From Gemmatimonas sp. (GTDB lineage: Bacteria; Gemmatimonadota; Gemmatimonadetes; Gemmatimonadales; Gemmatimonadaceae): DNA of 64,000 bases. This document shows positions 51,978 to 61,567 of this stretch, one piece after another. How positions within the stretch are numbered: the stretch's first letter is position 1; each line of letters begins with the position of its first letter. The stretch spans positions 115,975 through 179,974 of the forward strand of contig NZ_JAJTHI010000007.1 in the NCBI RefSeq assembly GCF_021298855.1. Reading direction: 5' to 3'. Below the pieces are notes generated by a model. That model searched no databases, was not told the origin of the DNA, and saw only the letters and a list, made by a program, of their open reading frames with translations. A program made the translations under genes and the position numbers.

Positions 51978-53447
51978 TCAGAACGGCGCCGGCGCCTCCA
52001 CCACCACCGGCGCACCGGTGACCGGATGCACGAAGGCCAGCCGCTCCGCGTGCAAAAGCAGGCGCTCGTCGTCCTCGGGGGGCGTACGGCCATACAGCCG
52101 GTCGCCCACGATGGGGGCGTCGAGTCCGGCGGGGTGCGCGGCGTGCACCCGCAACTGGTGCGAGCGCCCCGTGTGGGGCGTGAACAGCACCCGTGTGCGC
52201 CCCGCCGTGCGCCCCGCCGGGGGGCCCAGCACGCGCCCCAGCACGCGCCACTCCGTGTGCGCCGGCTTGCCGTGCACCGGGTCGTGAATGTTGCGCGGCC
52301 GATCGTCGATGTCCGGGCGCAGCGGCAGTGCGATGTGCCCACGCTCGCCCGCCACCTCGCCGTCCAGCCACGCCACGTAATGCTTGGTGATCTCCCGCAA
52401 CGAGAACAGCCGCTGCAGCGCCTTGGCCACGTCCAGGGACTTGGCCACGAGCAGCAGACCGGAGGTGTCCAGGTCGAGGCGGTGCACCACCAGCGGGCCG
52501 GTGGCCGCCGGGTAGCGCGCGCGCAAGCGCGACACCACGCAGTCCTGCAGCACGGCGCTGCGGCCGGGGACGGTGAGCAACCCGCTGGGCTTGTCCACCA
52601 CCAGCAGGTGGTCGTCTTCGTACACGGTGCGCGGCTCGTCGACGCTGATGGCCGCCGCCCCGAACAGCGGTGGCGGGTCGGCGGGGAGGCCGTCCAGCAT
52701 GTGCGTCAGAATGGGCAGGCACTTGCCCCGGCACGCCGCGTAGAACACACCGGCTCGACGATCACCGGTGGCCGATGGCGCGCCCCACCAGAATTCGGCC
52801 AGGGCGACCGGTGTGAGCCCCAGGCGAAACGCCTGCGCCAGCAGCTTGGGGGCCGCGCAGTCCCCGGCCCCTGCGGGGGGCTCGGCCGGCGCAAAGAGGT
52901 CCCGCAGGGCACGGACCTCGCCGCGCGCGTTGGTGAAGCGGTAACTGTCCTGGATCTGCGCGAGCAGCACGCGCGAACGGGCCGTGCGCCGGGCATCGAG
53001 GGCCGCGAGGGCCGCCGTGAGGCGCGCCGACTCGGCCCCCGTCGCGTCGGACGGCCCGGTGGCCAGCAGGGCGGCGCGCTCGGCGGCCACCCCACGCATT
53101 TCCGCCTCGCCCGGAATCCAGACCAGATCACGTTGCGCCGCGTCGAACGTGGGCGGCGCCCAGCCCGGCCATTCCCACTGGCCGTGCAGCATGCCCGAGA
53201 AGGCCCGGAGATACCCCAGGGCACCGTCGGGGCCCGCGACGACCAGCACGCCGAACATCTTGCCGTGGCCGGGCTCGTGCAGCTGCCATGCGTGGGCGGA
53301 GGGCCCCTGGAGCGTGTCCATGAGGGCCGCCGCTGCCTGCTGTGCCAGCGGATGCACGGCCCGGCGATCGAACGGCGTGGGAAATCGCCGGGGACGTGCG
53401 GGGGGACTCGCCGGCAGTGCGAACGGGTGCGGAACGCCGATCGTCAC
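51978..53447 (-). CDS. RluA-type RNA pseudouridine synthase with large N-terminal region
   Basis: 489 residues from GTG 53447; an ATG at 53543 would overlap the stop of the TonB receptor gene. The catalytic C-terminal half has DDHLLVVDKPSGLLTVPG, the Asp motif HRLDLDTSGLLLVAK and GRSHQLRVHAAH. The first 270 residues (with MFGVLVVAGPDGALGYLRAF and a helical region) belong to the long-form RluA relatives. A CRGKCLP pair of Cys occurs just before the domain. It modifies uridine in rRNA or tRNA. Confidence 0.92.
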   Translation of the reverse strand: MTIGVPHPFALPASPPARPRRFPTPFDRRAVHPLAQQAAAALMDTLQGPSAHAWQLHEPGHGKMFGVLVVAGPDGALGYLRAFSGMLHGQWEWPGWAPPTFDAAQRDLVWIPGEAEMRGVAAERAALLATGPSDATGAESARLTAALAALDARRTARSRVLLAQIQDSYRFTNARGEVRALRDLFAPAEPPAGAGDCAAPKLLAQAFRLGLTPVALAEFWWGAPSATGDRRAGVFYAACRGKCLPILTHMLDGLPADPPPLFGAAAISVDEPRTVYEDDHLLVVDKPSGLLTVPGRSAVLQDCVVSRLRARYPAATGPLVVHRLDLDTSGLLLVAKSLDVAKALQRLFSLREITKHYVAWLDGEVAGERGHIALPLRPDIDDRPRNIHDPVHGKPAHTEWRVLGRVLGPPAGRTAGRTRVLFTPHTGRSHQLRVHAAHPAGLDAPIVGDRLYGRTPPEDDERLLLHAERLAFVHPVTGAPVVVEAPAPF

Positions 53448-53488
53448 GGGCGGCGGGTCATGGGGCGGGGCGCCGGTGGCATCAGCCC

Positions 53489-55852
53489 TCAGAACTTCCA
53501 GTTGATGCCGAGCACCGGGAAGAACGCGATCTGCTCGCGCCACTCCACGTCACGCGTCTTGCTGTTCCACTGCTGCACCGAGCGGTTCTCACGAGCGGTG
53601 ATGTTCTGCAGGTCGATGTAGGTGGAGAGCCACGAACCACGCACGAGGAAGCGCCGGTCGATGCGGACGTCCAGCCGGGCATAGGCCGGTGTCCGGTCGC
53701 TGTTGATCCGCTGCACATCATACACGAGCCGGTTCTGCGCCGCGGCGGCTACCGTGTTCAGCGGCGTCAGCGGGCGACCGCTGGAGTAGGTGCCACGCGT
53801 GGAGAACTCCCAGTTGGTCCCCCGCTTCACCCCGAAGATCGCCGTGAAGAAGTTGGGCGCATCGTACCCGCCCGGCCGCCACTGGCCGTCACGGGCCCGA
53901 TGCTCGACCCGGGAGCGGGTATAGCTGATCTGGCCATAGGTGGCGCCGGTGAACTTCTGCTGCAGGAAGAGCTCGAGGCCGCGCGACCGGCCGGTCCCCT
54001 CGCTGGTCATGGGAAAGAGCAGGTCCGACACCCCGTTCTGGTCGCCGGTGTTGGCGAGCGAGAGCTGCGGGTAGGCGCGCGCGACCGGGTAGTCGCGGTA
54101 CTGGCGGTCGAACGCCTCCACGCTGAGCAACAGATTGTCGCGCGGGGTCCAGCGAGCGCCCAGCACGCCGTGATCGGCCTGCATGGGGGAGAGCGAGGCG
54201 TTGGCCGGGATGTTTGCCGTAAACACGATGGGCACCTGCTGGTGATACCGACCCCAGGTCCCGGAGACGCTCAGCTTGCCGGTCGGACGCCAGGTGACGG
54301 CGGCCCGAGGCGCGAGACGGGACGCCTCCGACTGCCCGAAGCGGTCGCCGCGCACGCTTGCGGCAAGGTCGAAGGCCCCGACCGTGCGAACAAGTTCGAG
54401 ATACGCCCCCGCGATGTCCACAGCGTCCGACTGATCCACGGCCACCGTGTCGACGCGCGTGCGGGCGGCCGAGAAGGGGTTGTTCACGCCGAACGGCGAG
54501 GCGAGCGCGGAATTGATGGTCAGGCGCCGTGCCGTGGCCCCAACGTTCACATCGGCGAAGCGTGGCACGTTGAAGGTGGCGTCGTAGCGCAGGATGTACT
54601 CATTCTCGCGGGCATCGTTGGCCCACACAGGAGTGGTGCCGAATGCCTCCTCGCGGACGCGCACGTCATTGGCGCCGGTGCTGGCGCTCGCGACGAGTGT
54701 TCCCACGCCGCGTGCCCCCAGCAGGCGCTGCCACGAGACACCGCCGGTCCAGCGATCGCCGCGAAAACGCGTCGTGCCCGGCGGATCCGGATCCTCGGTG
54801 TCCGTTGCCGTGCTCGTGAAGTCGATCCGATCGAAGCCGCCGATGCCCACGAGCTTGACCACGTCACGGGCCCCCGGACGCCAGGCCACCTTGGCCTGGA
54901 AGTTGGTGGTGTACGGCACGGCGGTCAGGCCGATGAGCGGCGCCACCAGATCGAGATAGCTTTGGCGACCCGAGAGAATGTACGTCGCCTTGGAGCCGAG
55001 GGGCCCCTCGGTCACGATGCCGGCTCCGGCATTGCTCATGTCGAACTCGGTGCGGCGACCATCGCTGCTGCCCTCACGCAACGAAATGTCGAGGACGCTC
55101 GACAGCCGATTGCCGAAGCGCGGGCCGAACGCGCCGGCGTAGAAGGCCACGTCGCGCACCAGTTCGTTGTTGATCATGCCGATGGGGCCGCCGGTGCTGC
55201 CCTGCCCCGCGAAATGGTTGATGTTCGGCACCTCGATCCCGTCCACGAGGAACAGATTCTCCATGGGGCTGCCGCCGCGCGAGATGATGTCGTTGCGGGT
55301 ATCGTTGCCGGTGAGCACCCCGGGAAGCGATTGCACCAGGCGGCTCACGTCGCCAATGGCGCCGGGGGCGCGGCGGATCTCCTCGTAGCTCATGGTGATG
55401 CGCGAGACCGGGGTGTTGCGCGGGGCCACGAACGACGCGTTCCCGGCCACGACGCGTGTGGCCGCGAGCGTGGCGGCCGCCGATTCCAGCTGCACCTCCA
55501 CTTGGGTGGGGCGCCCCGGGTTGATGAGCAGATCACTCACCGTGGTGGGGCGATACCCGATGCGCAGGACCCGGACGGCCTGGGTGCCGACCGGCGCGCC
55601 GGTGATGGTGAACCGGCCTTCGCTGTCGGTCAGCGTGCCGATGGTGCTTCCCACCAGCTGCAGCTGGGCCTCGGCAATGGGCTGCTGGGTGTCGCGGTCG
55701 AGCACCCGCCCCTGAATGGAACCCGTACGAGCCGGTTGCGTCGGTGCGGCCGTGGCCGGGCGCGTCCCCTGGGCGCCAAGCCAGGGTGGAGTGGCCACCA
55801 TGAGCAGCGCGGCGGCAGACGCCGCCATGTGGACGGTGCGAAAAGGGAACAT
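53489..55852 (-). CDS. TonB-dependent outer-membrane receptor with carboxypeptidase-regulatory-like N-terminus
   Basis: 787 residues from ATG 55852, with AGGAG seven bases upstream and a signal peptide (ALLMVATPPWLGAQ). The regulatory-like domain (IQGRVLDRDTQQPIAEAQLQ) spans about residues 40-125. The plug has VSRLVQSLPGVL, DIISRGGSPMENLFLVDGIE and GNRLSSVLDISLREG. The barrel ends at FFPVLGINWKF with terminal Phe. It lacks a SusD partner. It lies 68 bp downstream of a TetR-type gene on the same strand, so it is the probable target. Likely cargo is a siderophore, cobalamin or oligomer. Confidence 0.94.
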   Translation of the reverse strand: MFPFRTVHMAASAAALLMVATPPWLGAQGTRPATAAPTQPARTGSIQGRVLDRDTQQPIAEAQLQLVGSTIGTLTDSEGRFTITGAPVGTQAVRVLRIGYRPTTVSDLLINPGRPTQVEVQLESAAATLAATRVVAGNASFVAPRNTPVSRITMSYEEIRRAPGAIGDVSRLVQSLPGVLTGNDTRNDIISRGGSPMENLFLVDGIEVPNINHFAGQGSTGGPIGMINNELVRDVAFYAGAFGPRFGNRLSSVLDISLREGSSDGRRTEFDMSNAGAGIVTEGPLGSKATYILSGRQSYLDLVAPLIGLTAVPYTTNFQAKVAWRPGARDVVKLVGIGGFDRIDFTSTATDTEDPDPPGTTRFRGDRWTGGVSWQRLLGARGVGTLVASASTGANDVRVREEAFGTTPVWANDARENEYILRYDATFNVPRFADVNVGATARRLTINSALASPFGVNNPFSAARTRVDTVAVDQSDAVDIAGAYLELVRTVGAFDLAASVRGDRFGQSEASRLAPRAAVTWRPTGKLSVSGTWGRYHQQVPIVFTANIPANASLSPMQADHGVLGARWTPRDNLLLSVEAFDRQYRDYPVARAYPQLSLANTGDQNGVSDLLFPMTSEGTGRSRGLELFLQQKFTGATYGQISYTRSRVEHRARDGQWRPGGYDAPNFFTAIFGVKRGTNWEFSTRGTYSSGRPLTPLNTVAAAAQNRLVYDVQRINSDRTPAYARLDVRIDRRFLVRGSWLSTYIDLQNITARENRSVQQWNSKTRDVEWREQIAFFPVLGINWKF

Positions 55853-55920
55853 AAGCACTCCTGTGTGAAGAGGTAGAAAAAGGATGGGCGTTAACTCAAG
55901 GCACAAAAAAAACCGCCGCT

Positions 55921-56586
55921 CTAGGGAGTGGAGCGGAGCCCTCGCAGCAGGAGGTGGGCAATGCCCATCCCGATCTGTTGTGCCGCCCGCGCGTCGACGA
56001 TCTGCGAGCACGCCGACATGGCGGCGGTCCCGTGCAAGCCGAGCCAGAACATCATGGCCACTTGGATCGGCTGGTGTGGTCCGGCCTCACCGGCCGTGCA
56101 CAAGGCATCACAGACCCGAATGAGCACGCCGAACGCCGGATCATCATGGAGATCCGCACTCCCATCGGGGAGAATGCCGATGTCCGGCCGGTCGACGAAC
56201 ATGACCCGGTACCGCGCCGGTTGCGCCAGCGCGAACCGCAAGTAGGCATCACCAAGGGCGAGAATGCGCTCGCTGGGAGCCGCGTCAGGGTGATCCGCTT
56301 CGTCGAGCGCGCGGGCAAACAGCAGAAACCACTTCTCCAGGACCGCCGCGATCAGGGCCTCGCGATCGCGGAAGTGGCGGTAGATGGTGGTGGGCGTGTA
56401 CTGAGTGGCCTCCGCGACTTCCCGTAGCGAGAAGCCGCCATACCCCTTTTCGAGCAGCTGTTCTTCGGCCACCGCCAGCAGCAGCTCCCGCAACTGCCCA
56501 CGCTGCGCCTCACGCCGCGCGGCGGAGCGATGGCGGAGCCGTTCCGCTCGCGAAAGCACACTCTCTGACGAATCTTGGGTAGCCAT
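55921..56586 (-). CDS. TetR/AcrR-family regulator of the adjacent TonB receptor
   Basis: 221 residues from ATG 56586. HTH at about residues 32-75: LLLAVAEEQLLEKGYGGFSL, REVAEATQYTPTTIYRHF. The ligand domain has YRVMFVDRPD and AMMFWLGLHGTAAM, a WHG-type pattern. The promoter sits immediately at the ATG, implying a leaderless mRNA. It shares strand with the TonB gene, so they may be one transcript. Confidence 0.92.
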   Translation of the reverse strand: MATQDSSESVLSRAERLRHRSAARREAQRGQLRELLLAVAEEQLLEKGYGGFSLREVAEATQYTPTTIYRHFRDREALIAAVLEKWFLLFARALDEADHPDAAPSERILALGDAYLRFALAQPARYRVMFVDRPDIGILPDGSADLHDDPAFGVLIRVCDALCTAGEAGPHQPIQVAMMFWLGLHGTAAMSACSQIVDARAAQQIGMGIAHLLLRGLRSTP

Positions 56587-56590
56587 AGTT

Positions 56591-56622
56591 CTTATAGTTA
56601 CACTGTTAACTTTTGTTGTCAA
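56591..56622 (-). promoter_or_regulatory. Promoter with internal palindrome for the TetR/TonB genes
   Basis: On the minus strand TTGACA (56622-56617) and TAACTA (56600-56595) with 16-bp spacing. Palindrome AGTTA-CACTGT-TAACT (56596-56611) overlaps the -10 region. The start site would fall at or next to the ATG 56586. The remaining 290 bp up to the SusC gene have no recognisable gene. Confidence 0.55.
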
Positions 56623-56845
56623 TCCCCATGTTTGGCCACTTCGGGTGGCGCGATCCAGGAGCCGGACACTCTCGATGCTCCGCCGGCGCTAATGCCGCCA
56701 CGTCCTCGGGAACCGCTGAGGGCCGTCGGCCTGGGCCTCCCACCCCGCTCACCAGCCGGTCATCCCTCGCGATGGCCGGCCGGTGAACGGATCGTCCCTG
56801 CGCCTCTCCCCGACTCGTCGACGCACCCGTATACTCGCCAAGATT

Positions 56846-56865
56846 TTTCCGAGCCCTTTCGGAAA
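56846..56865 (+). promoter_or_regulatory. Leader hairpin upstream of SusC pair 3
   Basis: TTTCCGA / TCGGAAA stem around GCCCTT, 37 bp before the SusC start, following TATACT (56829-56834), a possible -10 element. Confidence 0.35.
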
Positions 56866-56901
56866 GTCCCTGCCCCGTGCTCCCGCTCTTGGAGGAATGT
56901 C

Positions 56902-59900
56902 ATGTTCGCTCGTCGCTGGTTGTGGTCTGTCGTGGCGGGGAGGGCGCCCGCCGTGCCGCAGGTACCCTCTCTGGTCGCGCTGGCCGGAGTCCTGTTGGTC
57001 GCTGCGGCCACCCCTGCCCTGCACGCACAAGGGGGCACCGGCACCGTACGCGGTACCGTTACCGACTCCTCCACGGGCCGCCCCGTAGCGGGGGTGCAAA
57101 TGACCATCGCCGGCGGCGCCGCGCGGGCCGCCTCCGCGGAGAATGGTACCTATCAGCTCACCGGCGTTCCCGCCGGACGCGTCACCGTGCGTGCGCAGCG
57201 CCTGGGCTATGCCGCCTTCCAGCGCACGGTCGACCTGACTGCCGGCGGCACCGCGACGGTGGACATCCGCCTGCGCCCCGTGGCCGCCGTACTCAGCACC
57301 ATCGTCGCCACTGGCTACGGCAGCAGCCGCCGCGCCACCGTGAGCAACGCCATTGCCAGTGTGGACAGTAGCGCCTTCGACGCCATTCCCGTGGTGAGCG
57401 TGGACAACGCCCTGCAGGGGCGCGTCCCCGGCGTGCAGGTCATGCAGAACAGCGGTGAGCCTGGCGGCGGCGTGTCGGTGCGCATTCGCGGCCCGGCGTC
57501 GCTCAACGCCGGCAGCCAGCCGCTCTACGTGATCGACGGCGTGCCCATGCTGCAGGGCACGTTCGAGCAGATCACCGGCACCAGCGGCCAGCGCATGACC
57601 CCCATCTCGGGCATCAACCCCGACGACATCGCCTCCATTGACGTGCTCAAGGACGCCGCCGCTGCCGCCATCTACGGATCGCGCGGCTCCAACGGCGTCA
57701 TCGTCATCACCACCAAGCGTGGCGCCGGCGGCAACCGCTTCCGCTTCAACATGAGCGCCTACACGGCCTCCCAGGAGGTGGAGCGCACCGTCGAGCTGCT
57801 CAACTCCACCGACTACGTGGCCGTGATGAACGAGGCGCGCACCAATCAGGGGCTCGCCCCGCGCTTCGCCCCGGGCACCGACAGCATCAACACCGACTGG
57901 CAGGCCGCCGTCTTCCGCCAGGCGCCCATGAGTGAAGTCAACATGAGCGTGAGCGGCGGCACCGACCGCCTCCGCATGTTCCTCAGCGGCAGCGACACAC
58001 GGCAGACGGGTATCGTCATCGGCTCCGACTACCAGCGGCAGGCCGTGCGCCTCAACACCGACGCGCAGGCCACCAGCAAGCTCACCATCACCTCCAACAT
58101 CGGCCTCACCCGCGAGTCCAACGATCGCGTGCCGGGCGACCAGAACATCGACGGCATCGTCACCAACGCGCTGGCCATGCAGCCCTTCTCGCCGGTGCGC
58201 GGCAACTCGTTCGGCTTCGCCGGCATCGCCAACGGTCTCATCTACTCCAACCCGGTGGCCACCGCCACCTACAGCTCGCTCAACGTGAGCACGCTGCGCG
58301 CGCTGGGGAATCTCGAGGCCCGCTACGCGCTCACCAACAAGATCAACGTCTCCGCCCGCCTCGGCACCGACCTCTACGCGCTCGACGAACTGCGTTGGCG
58401 CTCCCCCAAGGTGGACCGCGCCGTGAGCACGAGCGTGGGCGGCGAAGGCGCCGACGGCCGCACGCGGGCCTTCCGCCTGCTGGCCGAAACCTTCGGCAAC
58501 TGGGACGTCATCGACTCCGACAACCAGACGCTGCGCGTGACGGCCGGCGCCAGTCAGGAGCGCAACAACACGAACTTCAACTACGTGGCCGGCACGGGCT
58601 TCCCCACCGGCTTCGAGCGCTACGTGCGCAACGCCGCGCAGGTGTCCGTATTCGACGGCGGTGAGACCGAAAACACGCTGGTGTCGTACTTCACCCGTGC
58701 CAACTGGACGTGGCGTGAGCGCTATGTGGTCACCGCCAGCCTGCGGCGCGATGGCTCCTCGCGCTTCGGCGACAACAGCCGCTACGGCAACTTCGCGGCG
58801 CTCTCCGGCGCCTGGACGGTGAGCGACGAAAGCTGGGCCAGTGCGCTCTCCCGCCTCATGACGCTCAAGCTGCGCGCCAGCCGCGGCACCACCGGCAACC
58901 AGCAGATTGCCGACTTCGGCAGCCGCACACTCGCCGCCGCCAACCCCTACGCCGGCATTGCGGGGCTCGCCCCCTCGCAGCTGGGCAACCCCAATCTCCG
59001 GTGGGAGCGCACCACCGAAACCGATATCGGCGCCGACCTGGGCTTCTTCAACGGCCGCGTCAACCTGGTGGTGGACTGGTACAACCGCGCCACCGCCGAC
59101 CTGCTGGTCAACCGGCCGGTGGCCGCCACCAGCGGCTACAGCACCGTGGCCGACAACGTGGGGTCGCTGCGCAACCGCGGCGTGGACATGCAGCTGCAAA
59201 CGGTCAACATCCGTCGGCCCGGCACCGGGGGCTTCGAGTGGACCAGTGACCTCAACATCACCTGGAACCGCAACCTCATCACCGCCCTCTCCGACGGGCA
59301 GCCGGTCAACTCGACCACCTCGGGACGCCTCACGAGCGTGGCCATGGTCGGCAAGCCCATCGGCACGTTCTTCATCTTCGACTTCCTGCGCGTGGACCCG
59401 GCCACCGGCAACGCCATCTATCGCCGTGGCGACGGCGGGGAAACGCTGACGCCGGTCACCGCCGACCTCTCCACCAACCTCGGCAGCGCGCAGCCCGATT
59501 ACTTCGGCGGCCTCACCAACTCCATCCGCTGGAAGGGACTCGACTTCCGCGCCTTCCTGCAGTTCACGCAGGGGAACGAGATCCTCAACATGAACCGCCT
59601 CTTCGCCGATGACGGTGGCAACTCGTCGGACAACAAGTTCGCCAACGTGCGCAACCGCTGGCAGAAGCCCGGCGACATCACCAACCAGCCGCGCATGGGC
59701 AGCACCGGCGGCGCCCGCTTCATGTCCGACCGCTTCATCGAGGACGGGTCCTTCGTGCGCCTGCAGGAAGTCACCCTCGGGTGGCGTCTCCCGGCGTCAC
59801 TCGCCAAGCAGGTGCGCGCCGACAACGCCCGCCTCTACGTGAGCGGGCGCAACCTCGTCACGTGGACCAACTACACGGGCTACAACCCCGACGTCAACTC

Positions 59901-59994
59901 GGCCGGCACCAACGCGAATCTCTCGCTCGGCGTCGACTTCTACGCGTACCCCCTGGCCCGCACCTGGACCGTGGGCATCAACGCCGGATGGTGA
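56902..59994 (+). CDS. SusC/RagA-family TonB-linked outer-membrane receptor (pair 3)
   Basis: 1030 residues from ATG 56902, with GGAGG eight bases upstream. The signal peptide ends ATPALHAQG. Carboxypeptidase-regulatory-like domain GTVRGTVTDSSTGRPVAGVQ; plug with GRVPGVQVMQNSGEPGGGVS, QPLYVIDGVPM and VLKDAAAAAIYGSRGSNGVI; barrel to the C-terminal VGINAGW. The repeated Asn/Thr-rich strand ends (DYVAVMNEAR..., NRATADLLVNRP) are typical of SusC. It is two bases upstream of its SusD partner. Confidence 0.96.
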   Translation: MFARRWLWSVVAGRAPAVPQVPSLVALAGVLLVAAATPALHAQGGTGTVRGTVTDSSTGRPVAGVQMTIAGGAARAASAENGTYQLTGVPAGRVTVRAQRLGYAAFQRTVDLTAGGTATVDIRLRPVAAVLSTIVATGYGSSRRATVSNAIASVDSSAFDAIPVVSVDNALQGRVPGVQVMQNSGEPGGGVSVRIRGPASLNAGSQPLYVIDGVPMLQGTFEQITGTSGQRMTPISGINPDDIASIDVLKDAAAAAIYGSRGSNGVIVITTKRGAGGNRFRFNMSAYTASQEVERTVELLNSTDYVAVMNEARTNQGLAPRFAPGTDSINTDWQAAVFRQAPMSEVNMSVSGGTDRLRMFLSGSDTRQTGIVIGSDYQRQAVRLNTDAQATSKLTITSNIGLTRESNDRVPGDQNIDGIVTNALAMQPFSPVRGNSFGFAGIANGLIYSNPVATATYSSLNVSTLRALGNLEARYALTNKINVSARLGTDLYALDELRWRSPKVDRAVSTSVGGEGADGRTRAFRLLAETFGNWDVIDSDNQTLRVTAGASQERNNTNFNYVAGTGFPTGFERYVRNAAQVSVFDGGETENTLVSYFTRANWTWRERYVVTASLRRDGSSRFGDNSRYGNFAALSGAWTVSDESWASALSRLMTLKLRASRGTTGNQQIADFGSRTLAAANPYAGIAGLAPSQLGNPNLRWERTTETDIGADLGFFNGRVNLVVDWYNRATADLLVNRPVAATSGYSTVADNVGSLRNRGVDMQLQTVNIRRPGTGGFEWTSDLNITWNRNLITALSDGQPVNSTTSGRLTSVAMVGKPIGTFFIFDFLRVDPATGNAIYRRGDGGETLTPVTADLSTNLGSAQPDYFGGLTNSIRWKGLDFRAFLQFTQGNEILNMNRLFADDGGNSSDNKFANVRNRWQKPGDITNQPRMGSTGGARFMSDRFIEDGSFVRLQEVTLGWRLPASLAKQVRADNARLYVSGRNLVTWTNYTGYNPDVNSAGTNANLSLGVDFYAYPLARTWTVGINAGW

Positions 59995-59996
59995 TC

Positions 59997-61382
59997 ATGA
60001 CTTCCCTCAAGACCCGCACGCGCGCGCTCGCGCGCCTGGCCGCTCTGGCCGCCCTGGCCGCCACCGCTGCCTGCGACGGCATTCTGCAGACGGAGCCGGT
60101 CACCTCGCTCCCGCAGGACCTCATGATTCAGGACGCCGCCACGGCCACCGCGTCGCTCAACGGCGTCTACGATGCCCTGCAGAGCGGCAGCTACTACGGC
60201 CTCACGGCGAATCTCGTGGGCGATCTCGCCGCCGACAACACCGTCTGGTCGGGCACCTTCCAGTTCCTCGGGGAGATGCAGACCAACCGCATGCAGGCGG
60301 ACAACCAGGAAGTCACCGCCTTCTGGACGGCGATCTACTCCAGCGTGAATCGCGCCAACCTGATCATCGACAAGGTGCCCACGGTGAGCGCCATCCCGGA
60401 GCCCACCCGCTCCGATGTGATGGGGCAGGCGTACTTCGTTCGCGCGCTCGGCTTCCACAACCTGGTGAAGTACTGGGGCCCCGTGCCCATTCCCACCAAG
60501 GTCACCACCGGGCCCGACGAGTCGAAGGCCTACGTGCGCACGCCGGTGAACGACGTGTACACGCAGGTGCTCAAGGATCTCGACAGCGCGCAGGCGCTCA
60601 CGCGCAACACCACCAACACCCGCTTCGCCACGCCCACGGCGGCGCGGGCGCTGCGGGCCCGCGTGCTCTTCTACCGCGCGGGGCTCCCGGGGAACGCCAA
60701 CAGCCAGGCCGATTATCAGGCGGCGCTGGATGTGGCCAACCAGGTGCTGGCGGGGCGTGACACGCTCGTGGTGCCCTACGCCGACCTCTTCTCGGCGCTG
60801 GGGAGCAACACCACCGAGGACATCTTCCGCGTGGCCTTCAACGCCACCGAGAGCAATGGCCTCAGCAACTACTACCTTTCCGTAGGGCGGGCCGAGGTGC
60901 AGCCCAGCGCCGAGCTCGACGCGGCGTATCCCGCCGGTGACATCCGCCGCACCGTGACCGTGCGCCCCAGCGGTGTGGCGTCGCGCCCGCGCAACGGCAC
61001 CAAATGGTCGGCACGGCCAGGCACGGAGCATGTGCACGTGATTCGCCTGGCCGAGGTGGTGCTCATCAAGGCCGAGGCGCTGGCCCGCCTCAACCGCCTC
61101 CCCGAGGCGGTGGCCCAGTACAACAAGGTGCGCGTGCGTGCCGGGCTGGCGCCGCACACCTTCGGCAATCAGGTCACTACGCAGGCGGCGGTCATCAGCC
61201 AGATCGAACTCGAGCGTCGTCTCGAGCTTGCGCTGGAAGGCGATCGCTGGCCCGATCTCGTGCGGTTGGGGCGCGTGATTCAGGTGAAAGGCATCCAGGA
61301 CCGTGCGGGGCAGGCGCTCTTCCCCCTGCCCATCCGTGACCTGCGCGTCTCCCCGCAGCTGACGCAGAACCCGGGGTACTGA
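59997..61382 (+). CDS. SusD/RagB-family lipoprotein (pair 3)
   Basis: 461 residues from ATG 59997; an in-frame ATG at 59988 lies inside the SusC coding end. Lipobox ALAATAAC (Cys26). Classic SusD blocks: the N-terminal ASLNGVYDALQSGSYYGL, YFVRALGFHNLVKYWGPVPI (full consensus), AARALRARVLFYRAG, and VIRLAEVVLIKAEALARLNR with YNKVRVRAGL, plus ELERRLELALEGDRWPDLVR at the end. This is the most canonical of the three SusD genes here. Confidence 0.96.
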   Translation: MTSLKTRTRALARLAALAALAATAACDGILQTEPVTSLPQDLMIQDAATATASLNGVYDALQSGSYYGLTANLVGDLAADNTVWSGTFQFLGEMQTNRMQADNQEVTAFWTAIYSSVNRANLIIDKVPTVSAIPEPTRSDVMGQAYFVRALGFHNLVKYWGPVPIPTKVTTGPDESKAYVRTPVNDVYTQVLKDLDSAQALTRNTTNTRFATPTAARALRARVLFYRAGLPGNANSQADYQAALDVANQVLAGRDTLVVPYADLFSALGSNTTEDIFRVAFNATESNGLSNYYLSVGRAEVQPSAELDAAYPAGDIRRTVTVRPSGVASRPRNGTKWSARPGTEHVHVIRLAEVVLIKAEALARLNRLPEAVAQYNKVRVRAGLAPHTFGNQVTTQAAVISQIELERRLELALEGDRWPDLVRLGRVIQVKGIQDRAGQALFPLPIRDLRVSPQLTQNPGY

Positions 61383-61412
61383 CCGGCGCGGCGCGTCGTC
61401 TCGCAACACATG

Positions 61413-61452
61413 CAGGGGGTGGGAATCGGCCGGTGCCGGTTCCCGCCCCCTG
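61413..61452 (+). terminator. Strong hairpin after SusC/SusD pair 3
   Basis: CAGGGGGTGGGAA pairs with TTCCCGCCCCCTG (one G.T), with an inner CGGCCGG segment. No T-run. It shares the CAGGGGG core with the repeat at 4233-4322. Confidence 0.6.
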
Positions 61453-61567
61453 TGTGCATGGGCCCGCACATGCCCGGGTACGGCCGCCCCGGTCCCTGCA
61501 GAATGGTGCCCACGGTGCCCGGCTTGAACGGGGCGCTAAGTTTCCGCCGTCTTCCACCCCACCTCAC

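Noticed and set aside
51072..53621. 849-codon plus-strand open frame opposite the uncharacterised protein and pseudouridine synthase
   Set aside because: His/Arg/Gln-rich shadow; both minus-strand genes have clear family motifs.
53342..55876. 844-codon plus-strand open frame opposite the TonB receptor
   Set aside because: No signal, no domain; the minus strand carries the receptor with AGGAG and leader.
56749..59199. 816-codon minus-strand open frame opposite SusC pair 3
   Set aside because: Val/Gly/His-rich composition without motifs; the plus strand encodes a complete SusC with signal peptide and ribosome site.
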